Source: Actinoplanes sp. SE50/110
GTDB lineage: Bacteria > Actinomycetota > Actinomycetes > Mycobacteriales > Micromonosporaceae
Length of the DNA stretch: 64,000 bases
Assembly: GCF_900119315.1 (NCBI RefSeq)
Contig: NZ_LT827010.1
Span: forward strand, 4,993,001 to 5,057,000
Direction: 5' to 3'
Of this stretch, positions 41,997 through 50,846 are shown piece after piece. The position numbers were made by a program, and so were the translations under genes. How positions within the stretch are numbered: position 1 is the first letter of the stretch; each line of letters opens with the position of its first letter. Under the pieces are notes generated by a model. The model was not told the DNA's origin, searched no databases, and was given only the letters and a program-made list of their open reading frames with translations.

Positions 41997-43196
41997 GTGA
42001 CTCCCGCTTCTCCCATCGTCCGTGCCCTCACCCTCTCGATCGCCGCTTCCTCGCTGGCCAAGGGGGTGTTGTTCGCCGTCAGCGCGCTGTTCTTCACCTC
42101 CGTGCTCGGCCTGTCCCCGGCCACCGTCGGCCTCGGCCTGACCCTCGCCGGCGGGTGCGGCATGGCCGCCGCGTTCGGCGCCGGCTGGCTGGCCGACCGG
42201 GCCGGCGCCCATCGGGTCCTCGCGGCGGCCACCCTGGTGCAGGGCGTGGCGCTCGCCGCGTACTGCCGAGCCGGTAACCCGATGTCCTTCTTCGTGGTCG
42301 CCGCGGCCGCGGTCGGCGCGCAGGGCGCACAGCGGACCGCGCAGGCGACGCTCGTCGCGCTGCACTGCACCGGTCCGGAAAGGATCACCGTGCGGGCGCG
42401 TCTGCGGGTGGTCACCAACGTCTTCGTCGGGCTCGGCTCGGCCGCCGCCACCGCCGCGCTCGCCGACGGCACCGCCACCGGCTACCGGATCGCCATGCTC
42501 GCGGCGTCCGCGCTGGTGCTGGCTTCGATCATGCCGCTGCGCGGCCTGCCGCCACGTCGGGCCGCGAGCACCTCCCGGCCGTCGATGCGGACACCGCTCA
42601 AGGATGGACGGTACGTCGTCATCGCCGCCCTCTACGGGCTCCTGACCGTCCAGTTCGGCCTGCTCACCGTCGGGATGCCACTCTGGGTGACCGGTCACAC
42701 GCGCGCCCCGGCCGCCACGGTCGCGCTGCTGCTCGTGCTCAACACGGTCCTGGTCGCGGTCTTCCAGGTACCGGCGGCTCGTCTGGTCACGGACGTGCGC
42801 ACGGCCGGGCGTACCGTCCTGTGCTCGTCGGTTCTCCTGGTCCTGACCTGCGTCTTCTATGCCGCGGCGGGCCCGTTGCCGGCGGCGGCCGCGGTCGGCG
42901 TGCTGATCCTGGCGGTGCTGACGGCGAGCGCTGCGGAGGTGCTCTCCGAGGCGGGTGCCTGGTCGCTGGCGTTCGAGCTCGCCGATCCGGCCAGTCCGGG
43001 TGGCTACCAGGGTGTCAGCCAGACCGGTTTCGCGGCCGGGACGATGCTCGCGCCGCTGGTGGTGACCGGTACCGGGATCGCGCACGGCGCACCGGGCTGG
43101 CTGCTGCTCGCCGCGATGTTCCTGACCGCGGGCGTCGGCACCGACCGGCTGGCGGGCGTGGCCTCAGGACGCCTGGCGGGCCGGCATCGTGGCTGA
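41997..43196 (+). CDS. MFS transporter
   Basis: 399 residues from GTG 41997, with about 12 hydrophobic helices. GAGWLADRAGAHRVL is the loop 2-3 MFS signature, and FQVPAARLVTDVRTAGRT is its counterpart in the second half. The context (divergent DUF5937/ArsR regulator) suggests drug or metabolite efflux. The 3' end overlaps the convergent GGDEF gene by 33 bp, including the last 10 codons. Confidence 0.92.
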   Translation: MTPASPIVRALTLSIAASSLAKGVLFAVSALFFTSVLGLSPATVGLGLTLAGGCGMAAAFGAGWLADRAGAHRVLAAATLVQGVALAAYCRAGNPMSFFVVAAAAVGAQGAQRTAQATLVALHCTGPERITVRARLRVVTNVFVGLGSAAATAALADGTATGYRIAMLAASALVLASIMPLRGLPPRRAASTSRPSMRTPLKDGRYVVIAALYGLLTVQFGLLTVGMPLWVTGHTRAPAATVALLLVLNTVLVAVFQVPAARLVTDVRTAGRTVLCSSVLLVLTCVFYAAAGPLPAAAAVGVLILAVLTASAAEVLSEAGAWSLAFELADPASPGGYQGVSQTGFAAGTMLAPLVVTGTGIAHGAPGWLLLAAMFLTAGVGTDRLAGVASGRLAGRHRG

Positions 43197-44816
43197 GCCG
43201 TCGGCGGTCCGGTCGCGGCCCGCCTCCTTGGCGGCGTACAGATGCACGTCGGCCTGGCGCAGCAGCGCCTCCTGGGTGTCCCGATCGGGCGCGACCGTGG
43301 CCACCCCGATGCTCGCGGTCACCGGCAGGTCCCCGGTGACCGGCGCCCAGTCGTGCCCGCGGACCGCCTCGCGCAGCCGTTCCGCCCAGGCGAACGCGCT
43401 GCCCGCCGCCGCGCCGGGCAACACCAGCAGGAACTCCTCGCCGCCGAGCCGGGCCGCGAACGCCTCCCGGGCCAGCCCGGCCACCCCGGTGAGCAGATCG
43501 GCGACCATCCGCAGGACCCGGTCACCGGCCTCGTGCGAACAGGTGTCGTTGATCCGTTTGAAGTGGTCCAGGTCGATCAACGCGACCGACAGCGGGGTCC
43601 GCGTCTCGATCGCCTGGGCGAGCAGCACCGGGAGTTCCGCGTCGACGAACCGCCGGTTGAACAGGCCGGTCAGCGGGTCGCGCAGGGACAGCTCCCGGGC
43701 CCGGGCACCGGCCCGGCGGGCCTCGTCCGCCTCGTACATCGCGTGCAGGGTCTGCGCCCGGGCGTCCCGCTCCCCGGAGTTCAACGCCATCGCCGCGGCG
43801 TGGAACAGCTTGTACTCGTCGAGGGCTTCGGCGAACCGGCCGGCCGCCGCCCAGATCTCCGCCTGCTCGCGGCGCACGTCGACGGCCACCCCGGACAGGC
43901 CGCGGCTCTCGCACAGCGCCCGGCACCGGTCGATGGCGTCCTGCGCGCTGGTCAGATCCCCGGCCAGCCGATACACCTGGCAGAGCGTGACCAGTCCCTG
44001 GGCGCGGGAGCCGGCCTCCTCGTACGCCGCGGCGAAGGCGTCGTCCAGCGCCGGCTGCAGGGTGGCGATCGCGTCCGCGTACCGACCGGCGGCCAGCTGC
44101 ACCGACGCGACCGTGTCCAGCGTGTTGTAGTCCAGGGTCAACTCGTGGTCGGCGGCCAGCCGCAGCAGCCGCTCCACCGCCTCCTGCGCGGCGTCGGTCC
44201 CACCGGCCTGGAACTCGGTGTACGCCAGGTTGTTGAACACCCGGATCCGCGCCCGGATGTCGCCCAGGATCACCGACACCCGGGCCGCCTCGGCATACCG
44301 CGCCCGGGCGCCGTCCAGGTCACCGACGTCGGCCAGCGCGTCGGCGAGCGCCATGGCACACCGCCATCGCAGGTACGCCGAGGCCGCCCCGCCCAGCGCG
44401 GACGTCGCCCGGTTCGCGCCGAGCGCGTGCTCCAGGGCGGTCGGATAGTCGCCGAGCTGCCCGAAATACGGCGACAGCCGCAGGTGGCTGAGCGCGAGCA
44501 GACGCTGGTCGCCGTGCTCGACCGCCCATCGGTGCACGTGCCGGCAGATCCGTCCGCTGCTGATCACGTCGCCGCGCCGGCCGACGATGTCGGCCCGCAC
44601 CAGCTGCGCGCGCAACGCCAGGTCAGCGCGGCCCAGCCGGTCGGCGGCGGCCTCCAGGTCGATCGCCCGGGAGATCCACTCGTCGAGGTTCATCCCGTAC
44701 CGCGGTTGTTCCTCGAGCGTGGTCAGGGCGCGGTCCAGCGCCGCGCCGCGCGCCGCGGCGCCGGCGGGCGTTGCGCTGGCCTCCATGCCCTGGCTCATCG
44801 ACCGGGCGACCGCCAT
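43164..44816 (-). CDS. TPR-linked diguanylate cyclase (GGDEF)
   Basis: 550 residues from ATG 44816. Residues about 30-360 are helical TPR-like repeats (for example GDLDGARARYAEAARVSVILGD). A signalling helix AGARARELSLRDPLTGLFNRRF leads into a GGDEF domain (about 380-540) with active-site ARLGGEEFLLVLPG. The RxxD inhibitory I-site is absent: the residue at the Asp position reads Ala in LAREAFAAR. No membrane segment is present. It probably makes c-di-GMP in response to a protein partner bound by the TPRs, and lies 8 bp after the LURP gene. Confidence 0.92.
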   Translation of the reverse strand: MAVARSMSQGMEASATPAGAAARGAALDRALTTLEEQPRYGMNLDEWISRAIDLEAAADRLGRADLALRAQLVRADIVGRRGDVISSGRICRHVHRWAVEHGDQRLLALSHLRLSPYFGQLGDYPTALEHALGANRATSALGGAASAYLRWRCAMALADALADVGDLDGARARYAEAARVSVILGDIRARIRVFNNLAYTEFQAGGTDAAQEAVERLLRLAADHELTLDYNTLDTVASVQLAAGRYADAIATLQPALDDAFAAAYEEAGSRAQGLVTLCQVYRLAGDLTSAQDAIDRCRALCESRGLSGVAVDVRREQAEIWAAAGRFAEALDEYKLFHAAAMALNSGERDARAQTLHAMYEADEARRAGARARELSLRDPLTGLFNRRFVDAELPVLLAQAIETRTPLSVALIDLDHFKRINDTCSHEAGDRVLRMVADLLTGVAGLAREAFAARLGGEEFLLVLPGAAAGSAFAWAERLREAVRGHDWAPVTGDLPVTASIGVATVAPDRDTQEALLRQADVHLYAAKEAGRDRTADGSATMPARQAS

Positions 44817-44824
44817 CCTTGAGC

Positions 44825-45319
44825 TCAGTCCTCGTCGTCCTGCACACCGCGCTCCAGCGCGAGATCGAGCGCCAGCGCACTGCCGATGATAAGCAGCGGA
44901 TCGATGCCCGCGGCCACCCGGACCGCATAGGTGTCCCGGATGGTGAGCCAGCGCTTGGAGACCGCGGCCACCTCCTCGCCGCCCTGCTCGATCACATACT
45001 CGTGATCGAGCAGGTCACCCTTCATCTCCAGGTCGTCCGGCCCGGGCACGTCGATGGTGAATCTGTCCCGGAACGGGGTGAAGAGCTTCTTGCGGACCTC
45101 GGCGGCCTTCTCGCCGCCGATCCGGATCTCGTACGTCGGTCGCAGCGACACCAGGTGCCGATGCACCGTGGCCACCTCGTCCCCGGCCGGATCCTCGATG
45201 ACCACCTTGTTGCGCAGGCTGAGCACCTTGCCGTCCACCCGGTAGACCTTCGCGCCGTTCTCGTCCAGCACGTCGAAGTCGTCGCCGATGGCGAAGAAGC
45301 GTTCCCTGATCACATACAT
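44825..45319 (-). CDS. LURP-one-related (DUF567) protein
   Basis: 164 residues from ATG 45319. MYVIRERFFAIGDDFDVLDENGAKVYRVDGKVLS is the standard start of the Tubby-like LURP1 fold. RNKVVIEDPAGDEVATVHRHL and DHEYVIEQGGEEVAAVSKRWLTIRDTYAV (cited by region, about 115-145) complete the barrel. The final helix, rich in Asp and Glu, is the buried C-terminal helix. The fold may bind lipids. It is in one unit with the diguanylate cyclase gene. Confidence 0.9.
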   Translation of the reverse strand: MYVIRERFFAIGDDFDVLDENGAKVYRVDGKVLSLRNKVVIEDPAGDEVATVHRHLVSLRPTYEIRIGGEKAAEVRKKLFTPFRDRFTIDVPGPDDLEMKGDLLDHEYVIEQGGEEVAAVSKRWLTIRDTYAVRVAAGIDPLLIIGSALALDLALERGVQDDED

Positions 45320-45426
45320 CCCGCGATTGTGCTCCCCGGGTTTAACCCCCGGGGTCGTCGGGGCACTGTCGAGTGCAGTAGCCGCCCGGGTTCGTCAGGC
45401 AGAGATCCGCGTTCCCGGTCGAGTTC

Positions 45427-45463
45427 TGACGAAGGCCCCACCCCCGGGTGAGGGCCTCCGTCA
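45427..45463. terminator. Long hairpin overlapping the cREC stop codon
   Basis: TGACGAAGGCCC (45427-45438) pairs with GGGCCTCCGTCA (45452-45463) over 12 bp with one mismatch. The inner CACC and GGTG extend the stem. It lies between the start of the LURP gene and the end of the cREC gene and contains the cREC stop codon. Confidence 0.6.
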
Positions 45464-45805
45464 CGTGTGGCCCCGGTAGCCGACCGCGGCGGAGCCGGCC
45501 GCCAGCCGCACCGGATAGCCCCAGCGGCGCAGCGCCTGGCCCATCTTCGCCGCCCCGGACGGATTCGCCGAGTGGATCAGGATCAGGCCGACGTCGAACG
45601 GCCGCTCCTCGAAGGCGGCCCGCTCCAGCACCGCCACCACCGGCCAGATGGTGTCCTCCCCGCCCAGGTCGTGGTCGAGCCACAGCTCGTCCAGGCGATG
45701 TTCCCGGAGCCGGTCGAGCAGTGCCACCCCGGCCGCGCTGCTGCGGGCCACCTCGGCGGCCCGGCCGTCCACGAACGACCGCAGGTCGTCGATCAGCACG
45801 ATCAT
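45461..45805 (-). CDS. Stand-alone cyclic-phosphate-processing receiver (cREC) protein
   Basis: 114 residues from ATG 45805. MIVLIDDLRSFVDGR places two Asp where receiver domains bind metal, and ELWLDHDLGGEDTIWPVV is the hallmark of the cREC family. RPFDVGLILIHSANPSGAAKM ends in a conserved H-S-x-N. The family is predicted to act on cyclic-phosphate RNA ends or cyclic nucleotides, and is not a phosphoacceptor receiver. It is divergent from the hydrolase at 45846. Confidence 0.82.
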   Translation of the reverse strand: MIVLIDDLRSFVDGRAAEVARSSAAGVALLDRLREHRLDELWLDHDLGGEDTIWPVVAVLERAAFEERPFDVGLILIHSANPSGAAKMGQALRRWGYPVRLAAGSAAVGYRGHT

Positions 45806-45845
45806 GCGGTCATTATCCGGCGGCCGATGTGGAAAGATCACGGTG

Positions 45846-46739
45846 GTGAATCTGGCTGATGTCACCGACCGGGGTTCCGTCGTCCGCCTCAACGGCGTCG
45901 ACCTGTTCGTCCGTCGGTTCGGCGACCGCGACCTGCCGCCGCTGGTGGTCATCCACGGCGGCCCCACCTGGGACCACAGCTATCTTTTGCCGGCCGCCGC
46001 CGACCTGGCCGACACGGCTCACGTCGTCCTGTTCGACCTGCGCGGCTGCGGACGCAGCCAGCGCACCGCCCCGATCGGCGACCTGCCCGACGGCGCACTG
46101 CAGCCGCCCCGGCTCGCCGACGACGTCGCCGCGCTCATCGAGGCGCTCGGCAGCGGTCCCGCCGACGTGCTCGGCTTCTCCTGGGGCGGCCGGATCGCGA
46201 TGCGCGTGGTCGAGCAGCATCCCGGCGTCGTCCGCCGGCTCGTGCTGGCCTCGACCACGGCGTACACCGACTTCGACGACGAGTTGGCGGCGTCCGCCGA
46301 CTACCGGGCGCGGCGCCGGCTGTGCACCGCGGTGGGCTTCGACGACCCGCTGGTCACCGGACCGGACGGCGCGCTGAGCCGCGCGATGGCCTACGGCGAC
46401 GCCCCGCTGCAGGTGTGGCGGCTCGACCGGCTCGACGACTGGCACCGGGTGCTCGCGGCGGTCCGGTTCACCAGCGACTACAACCGGCTGTACACCTCGG
46501 GCGCGCTGCTGCCCGGCGGCCCCGACGACGCCGAGGCGGTCCTGCGCGACTGGGGCGGCCCGGTGCTGATCCTGCACGGCGCCCGGGAGATGGGCTTCCC
46601 GGTCGGCGTCGCCCGCCGGTTGCACGCCGCGCTGCCGGCCAGCACCCTCGTCGAGGTGCCGGAGGCCGCGCACATGGCACACTTCGACAACCCCGGGGTG
46701 TGGCTGGCCGGGATCCGCGACTTCCTGCGGGCCACGTGA
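45846..46739 (+). CDS. Alpha/beta hydrolase (proline iminopeptidase-like)
   Basis: 297 residues from GTG 45846 (GGAAAG nine bases upstream; GTG 45843 is also possible). VVIHGGPTWDHSYLLP (HGGP oxyanion motif), FDLRGCGRSQ, nucleophile GFSWGG and the late PEAAHMAHFDNP (His) are those of the S33/proline iminopeptidase-like group. Peptidase activity is not certain, since many relatives are esterases. Confidence 0.9.
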   Translation: MNLADVTDRGSVVRLNGVDLFVRRFGDRDLPPLVVIHGGPTWDHSYLLPAAADLADTAHVVLFDLRGCGRSQRTAPIGDLPDGALQPPRLADDVAALIEALGSGPADVLGFSWGGRIAMRVVEQHPGVVRRLVLASTTAYTDFDDELAASADYRARRRLCTAVGFDDPLVTGPDGALSRAMAYGDAPLQVWRLDRLDDWHRVLAAVRFTSDYNRLYTSGALLPGGPDDAEAVLRDWGGPVLILHGAREMGFPVGVARRLHAALPASTLVEVPEAAHMAHFDNPGVWLAGIRDFLRAT

Positions 46740-46785
46740 CCCCTCACCGGGCGGTGCCGGTGCCCCGGCCGCGCCTGTCCGCCGT

Positions 46786-47106
46786 TCAGATCCCGCCTCG
46801 GGACCACGCCGTCCACCAGCGTAGAACGACCACCAGGATGACGACGAGAGGAAACAGCGCGGCCCCCCAGAACACACCCGCAGCCTGTTTGCGATGCCCG
46901 CGGTCCTCATGCCGCCGCCCGACGAACACGGCGATGGCGGCACTGAGGAGCGCCACCAGGGGGATTTCCAGGCGGGCGCCGAATTCCGGCAGCCCTATCT
47001 CGTCTCGGTGCAGCGCTGCCAGCGCAGCCCATACCAGGATGTACGCTGTCGCGGCCTCCAGCAGGCCGAGAAGGAAGCGCGACCCTGTCCTCAGAAGCGA
47101 CTCCAC
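46786..47106 (-). CDS. Small three-helix membrane protein
   Basis: 106 residues from GTG 47106, five bases after GGAGG, which fixes the start. Three hydrophobic segments are visible (FLLGLLEAATAYILVWAAL, IPLVALLSAAIAVFVG, AALFPLVVILVVVLRWW), with a basic loop HEDRGHRKQ between the second and third. No family is recognised. It stands apart from the downstream five-gene operon by 155 bp. Confidence 0.65.
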   Translation of the reverse strand: MESLLRTGSRFLLGLLEAATAYILVWAALAALHRDEIGLPEFGARLEIPLVALLSAAIAVFVGRRHEDRGHRKQAAGVFWGAALFPLVVILVVVLRWWTAWSRGGI

Positions 47107-47261
47107 GGATCCTCCAACGCAGGCCGACTGACAGTCCCACGCTAGATCGGCGATCCGCAGGCCTGCTGGCGAATGCCGCGGAGAAGGCACGTCCGGGGCA
47201 CGGTGGTCCGGCACCCGGCGCCGGATGCCGGTCAGAGTTCCGGTGCGGGGCGCCGCGGTGA

Positions 47262-47693
47262 TCACCCGGCGGGGAGCAGGCCGAGGGGCGCGGCGTTCCA
47301 CGGTGTCCCGGCGCGGGCATTGGTGGCCTCGTACCGCAGGTCGGTGATGGTGCCGACCTGATAGACCTCCCGCAGGGTGGTGAGCATCCGGTCGGCGAGG
47401 GCGCGGGCCTGGCGGTGCGAGGCCGGGAACGGCAGGCGGGTCGTCCAGTTCTCGTCGGGGCCGTCCGGGGGCTGCCAGCCGAGGTCACGCAGCCGTTGCT
47501 CGGCGGCCGCAGGGAGGCGGACCGGCGGGAAGTCGGAGCGGTTGGCGAGGGCCTCGGCGTACAACTCGGCCGGCCCCTGATAGCACTGCACGTAGTACGG
47601 GCCGGCGTGCAGGATCAGGAAGTCGTCGGCTTCCCGGCGGGTGAGGAGCCGGGCCAGGCGGTCGGCCAGGGCGGTCCACGGGTCGGCGGTCAC
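47262..47693 (-). CDS. TY-Chap-type chaperone/peptide-binding protein
   Basis: 143 residues from GTG 47693, which overlaps the DUF6301 stop (GTGA). DPWTALADRLARLLTRREADDFLIL, YYVQCYQGPAELYAEALANR, LRDLGWQPPDG..NW and ALADRMLTTLREVY follow the actinobacterial YbjN/CesT-like TY-Chap pattern. This family is predicted to chaperone or bind effector proteins in polymorphic toxin and conflict loci. It is the last of five overlapping genes. The assignment rests on pattern recognition. Confidence 0.7.
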   Translation of the reverse strand: MTADPWTALADRLARLLTRREADDFLILHAGPYYVQCYQGPAELYAEALANRSDFPPVRLPAAAEQRLRDLGWQPPDGPDENWTTRLPFPASHRQARALADRMLTTLREVYQVGTITDLRYEATNARAGTPWNAAPLGLLPAG

Positions 47694-48205
47694 TCGTCGT
47701 CCCCGTCCCCGTCCCCGTCGTCGGCCGGGTCGGCCACCGTGGTGTCCCGGAGGAACTGCTGGTAGGCGTTCGACGACCAGGTCAGCGTGACGGTGCCGAG
47801 GAAGACGGCGAGCTCGAAGGTGGAGTCCGCGGTGCGCCACGCCACGCTGGGGTGGATGCCGGGAGTGGTCCGGTCGGGACGGCCCAGGACGTCGGTGGCG
47901 ATCGCGGCGAAGTCGGCGAAGGCGTCGTCGGCGGCGGCGTCGGTCTCCGGGGTGTCGTCGGTGCGGGCGGTCAGGTCGAAGTCCATCTGCCGGCCGCCGC
48001 CCTTCCAGAAGGTGAGCAGCGCGCCCCGGCTGGGCAGCGGCCAGCCGACGGTGAACTCGGCGCCCTTGTCCCAGCGGTCGGTGATCTGCCAGCCGAGTCG
48101 GGCGGCCAGGTCGTCGAGCTCGTCGAGCCGCCAGTGCCAGGGGACGTCACGCAGGGCGGTCAGCAGGTCGCGTACGGCCGCATCGTCGGTCCGGGTGAAA
48201 CTCAT
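47690..48205 (-). CDS. DUF6301-type protein
   Basis: 171 residues from ATG 48205, overlapping the nuclease-like gene stop by 4 bp. LLTALRDVPWHWRLDELDDLAARLGWQI is the characteristic N-terminal helix pair. The middle alternates strands, and FADFAAIATDVLGRPDR plus the late SNAYQQFLRDTTV match the DUF6301 layout. The tail is very acidic (DDGDGDGDDE). The family occurs near toxin-like genes, so an immunity or regulatory role toward the upstream nuclease is possible but unproven. Confidence 0.7.
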   Translation of the reverse strand: MSFTRTDDAAVRDLLTALRDVPWHWRLDELDDLAARLGWQITDRWDKGAEFTVGWPLPSRGALLTFWKGGGRQMDFDLTARTDDTPETDAAADDAFADFAAIATDVLGRPDRTTPGIHPSVAWRTADSTFELAVFLGTVTLTWSSNAYQQFLRDTTVADPADDGDGDGDDE

Positions 48206-49485
48206 GACGGGGACTCCGCTGTCTCGGGAAGCTTGAGCACCAAGGATCGCAGAACATCCGGATCGAGAGTGAACTCGTGGACGACGATCCGGCCGGTTTC
48301 CAGCGTGCGCACCTTGATGTACCGGATGGCGCGGGCGTCGACCAGCCGCTGGATCAGCTCCCGGCGGCCCGGGACGGCGTCCAGGGCGGTCGCGAGCTTG
48401 GCGTCGACTGCCAGCGTGCGACCCAGATAGTGCACCTCGCCCTGCTGGGCACGCGTCCACGTACCGTCGGGCAGTCGGACCTTCGCCGCCCCGAGACCGG
48501 GGGTGGGTCCCTTGGACTCACACAGGATGAGGACCGGCCCCGCCGAGGTGGCACCCCACTCCTCGGGCCAGTCACTCACGATGACGCTGTCGAACTCCCG
48601 TGACTTCGCGGTCCCGGTGCCGGAGACGGTGATCGGCGGAACCTTCAGCACCTGTGCCACCACCCACTCCTCGCCGGCGACGCCGAGCGCGGTGCCGGCC
48701 TCGGAAAGGGGCTGCAGCTGTTCGCGGAACAGGTCGGCGGCCTCCAGGAATGCGGCGAAGGCCCGGTTGGGGGTGCGGTAGTCGCCGTTGTTGAACAGCT
48801 GTCGTGCCGCCTGCTTCAGCATCTCGTACCGCCGGCCGCTGCTGTAGGCCGTCTTGTCGACCTTGAAATCCGGCTCGGCGGCTCGGAGGATCGCCTCGAG
48901 TTTCGGGCCGAGCCCCTCCAGCGTCTCCCCGTTGGCGGCCGGCAGCGGCCGGGTGTAGGTCGCCGTCCGGGCGCCGTCGGCCACGGCGTACCGGTCGACC
49001 GCCCGGTCCATCATCGGGAAATCGGCGGGGCGCGGATACGCCGTCACCCGGACCGGAGCCGCCTTGCGCAGCCGGCCGTCGGTCTCTTTCGTGACGAACC
49101 GGCCGGTCCTGCTGTCGTACGGGTCACCGCTCCTATTGAGCTGCACGGTCGGCGGCGGCTCGGCCGTGCCTTCGAGCACATGGGCCAGCTCGGAAGCGGT
49201 CTCCGGGCCGCTCATCGGCGGATCACCCCCGGCCTGCAGACCCGCGGCCCGGGCGAGCGGCACGGCGACCGAGCCGACCGCCCCGGCCAGCAGGAGCACC
49301 ACGCCGGCCGCCGCGGCCGCGTCGCCACCGCAGCTCGCATCGCCGGCCGGCGGCTGTCCCGGCACCTCCTGATACGAGGGCGCGCAGGCCGCGTACGCCG
49401 GTGTCGGCGCGATCAGCAGCAGGAAGCCGGACACGCCGAGCGTCCCGGCACACCACATCAGGCGTCGCCGCAACCGTGTCGTCAT
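48202..49485 (-). CDS. Membrane-anchored protein with a PD-(D/E)XK nuclease-like domain
   Basis: 427 residues from ATG 49485, overlapping the PrsW stop by 4 bp. A signal-peptide-like segment (10-32, ending in AYA) and a second helix (about 55-82) precede a long soluble part. Residues 265-350 show the nuclease order: helix Glu (VAGEEWVVAQVL, E272/E273), strand Asp (REFDSVIV, D299), strand E-x-K (LILCESKG, E323/K325), and a helix Gln (Q347/Q348). A Pro/Thr-rich linker (about 85-160) could be cleaved. If the first segment is not cleaved, the nuclease part is cytoplasmic. No known toxin family was recognised by eye. Confidence 0.7.
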   Translation of the reverse strand: MTTRLRRRLMWCAGTLGVSGFLLLIAPTPAYAACAPSYQEVPGQPPAGDASCGGDAAAAAGVVLLLAGAVGSVAVPLARAAGLQAGGDPPMSGPETASELAHVLEGTAEPPPTVQLNRSGDPYDSRTGRFVTKETDGRLRKAAPVRVTAYPRPADFPMMDRAVDRYAVADGARTATYTRPLPAANGETLEGLGPKLEAILRAAEPDFKVDKTAYSSGRRYEMLKQAARQLFNNGDYRTPNRAFAAFLEAADLFREQLQPLSEAGTALGVAGEEWVVAQVLKVPPITVSGTGTAKSREFDSVIVSDWPEEWGATSAGPVLILCESKGPTPGLGAAKVRLPDGTWTRAQQGEVHYLGRTLAVDAKLATALDAVPGRRELIQRLVDARAIRYIKVRTLETGRIVVHEFTLDPDVLRSLVLKLPETAESPS

Positions 49486-50846
49486 GCCGGCGCTCCCGCG
49501 GGCTCGGCGCGCCGCACCGCGGTGGCGGCACGCAGGTCGGACCGGAATCGGCGGGCCCGGGCCCGGTGCTCCTTCGCTTCGCCGGGATGCTCGTCGCGCA
49601 GGGCGGCCACCTCGTACTGCGCGGCCTGCAACTGCCCGAGCGCCCGGTACGCCGCCCACCCGTACCGCCGGAGGGTGGTCAGCCGCAGCCAGCCCCGTTT
49701 GCGCGGGTCGAGCAGCAGGGTCAGCTCCCGGTCGCTGATCACGCCGTACGGCTGCCGCGCCTCGTCCCTGATCCGGCCGCGCAGCCGGTTGCCCTGCCCG
49801 CGCACCCCCTGCCGCATCAGGGTCAGATAGAGCACGACGGCCGGCCCCTGCAGTACGGCCAGGTACAGCGGGGTGAGCAGGAGCAGGGCCACCGTCGGGC
49901 CGGGTGTGAACGGCAGGGTGATGTCGCCGCGGGACAGCGCGCTGAAGACCACGTTGTTCATGAAGTGGGAGCCGGCGGCGCCGAGGTAGCCGCCGGCGAT
50001 GGCGAGCGCGCGGTCACGGCGTTCGGGGAGCAGCGCGGCCACCCCGAAGCCGGCGCCGAGCAGCGCGGAGAACGCGGTGTGCGCGGCCATCAGCCCGACC
50101 GACTGCCGGACGAAGTACTGGTATCCGGCGCCGCCCTGGTGGGTCATGTACTCCACGGTCTCGGACAGGTTGAAGCCGAGCCCGACCGCGGCACCGAGCA
50201 CCACCCCGGTGACCGGCCCGTCGAAGCGGCTGCGGAACAGCACATACGCCAGGAACAGCGCGCATCCCTTGCCGAACTCCTCGCCGAAGCCGGCGTTGAG
50301 GAACAGCCCGAAATAGACGTCGTGCATCGTCTTGATCATGTCGAGGCCGCCGACGTAGTCGACCAGGTACTCCATCACCAGGGTGTTGCACGCCGCGGCG
50401 AACCCGGAGGCGATCACCGCACCCCAGGCGAAGCAGGCGAGCACGAGGCGCAGCGGCAGCCGCCGCCAGCGCTGGAAGCGGACCGCGGTCCACAGCCCGA
50501 ACGCGGTGCTCGGCAGGCAGAGCAGCAGCGTACCCGGGTGCGGCGCGACGATGCCGAGCGTGTAAACGGCGAACGGCAGGATCAGCGCGCCGGCGGCGAT
50601 CCACTGCTCGCGGGGGCCGACCGGGCCGCGTGAGCGCGCCCAGACGAGGATGCCACCCGCGACGACCCAGCCGGTGACGGCCGCCCAGAAGGTGGCTTTG
50701 AGCAGGGTGGGCCACAGGTCGCCGAGGATGCCGATGGCCGGGTCGCCGTCGGCGTGCGGGGAGAGCGCGTCGATCAGCACGTGCACGGCGTAGATGCCGT
50801 TGAGAACGGCCACCGCCTGCAGGAAGCGCAACGGGAGCATCCTCAT
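49482..50846 (-). CDS. PrsW-family intramembrane metalloprotease
   Basis: 454 residues from ATG 50846, four bases after AGGTGG. It has about nine membrane helices. Conserved PrsW motifs are complete: AGFGEEFGKG (E189, E190, K193), GLGFNLSETVEY (N226, E229), MAAHTAFSALLG (H256) and AAGSHFMNN (H294). The cytoplasmic C-terminal tail of about 120 residues is rich in Arg. PrsW proteases perform regulated site-1-type cleavage of membrane proteins (anti-sigma RsiW in Bacillus). Here the overlapping downstream gene encodes a membrane-anchored candidate substrate. Confidence 0.93.
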   Translation of the reverse strand: MRMLPLRFLQAVAVLNGIYAVHVLIDALSPHADGDPAIGILGDLWPTLLKATFWAAVTGWVVAGGILVWARSRGPVGPREQWIAAGALILPFAVYTLGIVAPHPGTLLLCLPSTAFGLWTAVRFQRWRRLPLRLVLACFAWGAVIASGFAAACNTLVMEYLVDYVGGLDMIKTMHDVYFGLFLNAGFGEEFGKGCALFLAYVLFRSRFDGPVTGVVLGAAVGLGFNLSETVEYMTHQGGAGYQYFVRQSVGLMAAHTAFSALLGAGFGVAALLPERRDRALAIAGGYLGAAGSHFMNNVVFSALSRGDITLPFTPGPTVALLLLTPLYLAVLQGPAVVLYLTLMRQGVRGQGNRLRGRIRDEARQPYGVISDRELTLLLDPRKRGWLRLTTLRRYGWAAYRALGQLQAAQYEVAALRDEHPGEAKEHRARARRFRSDLRAATAVRRAEPAGAPA

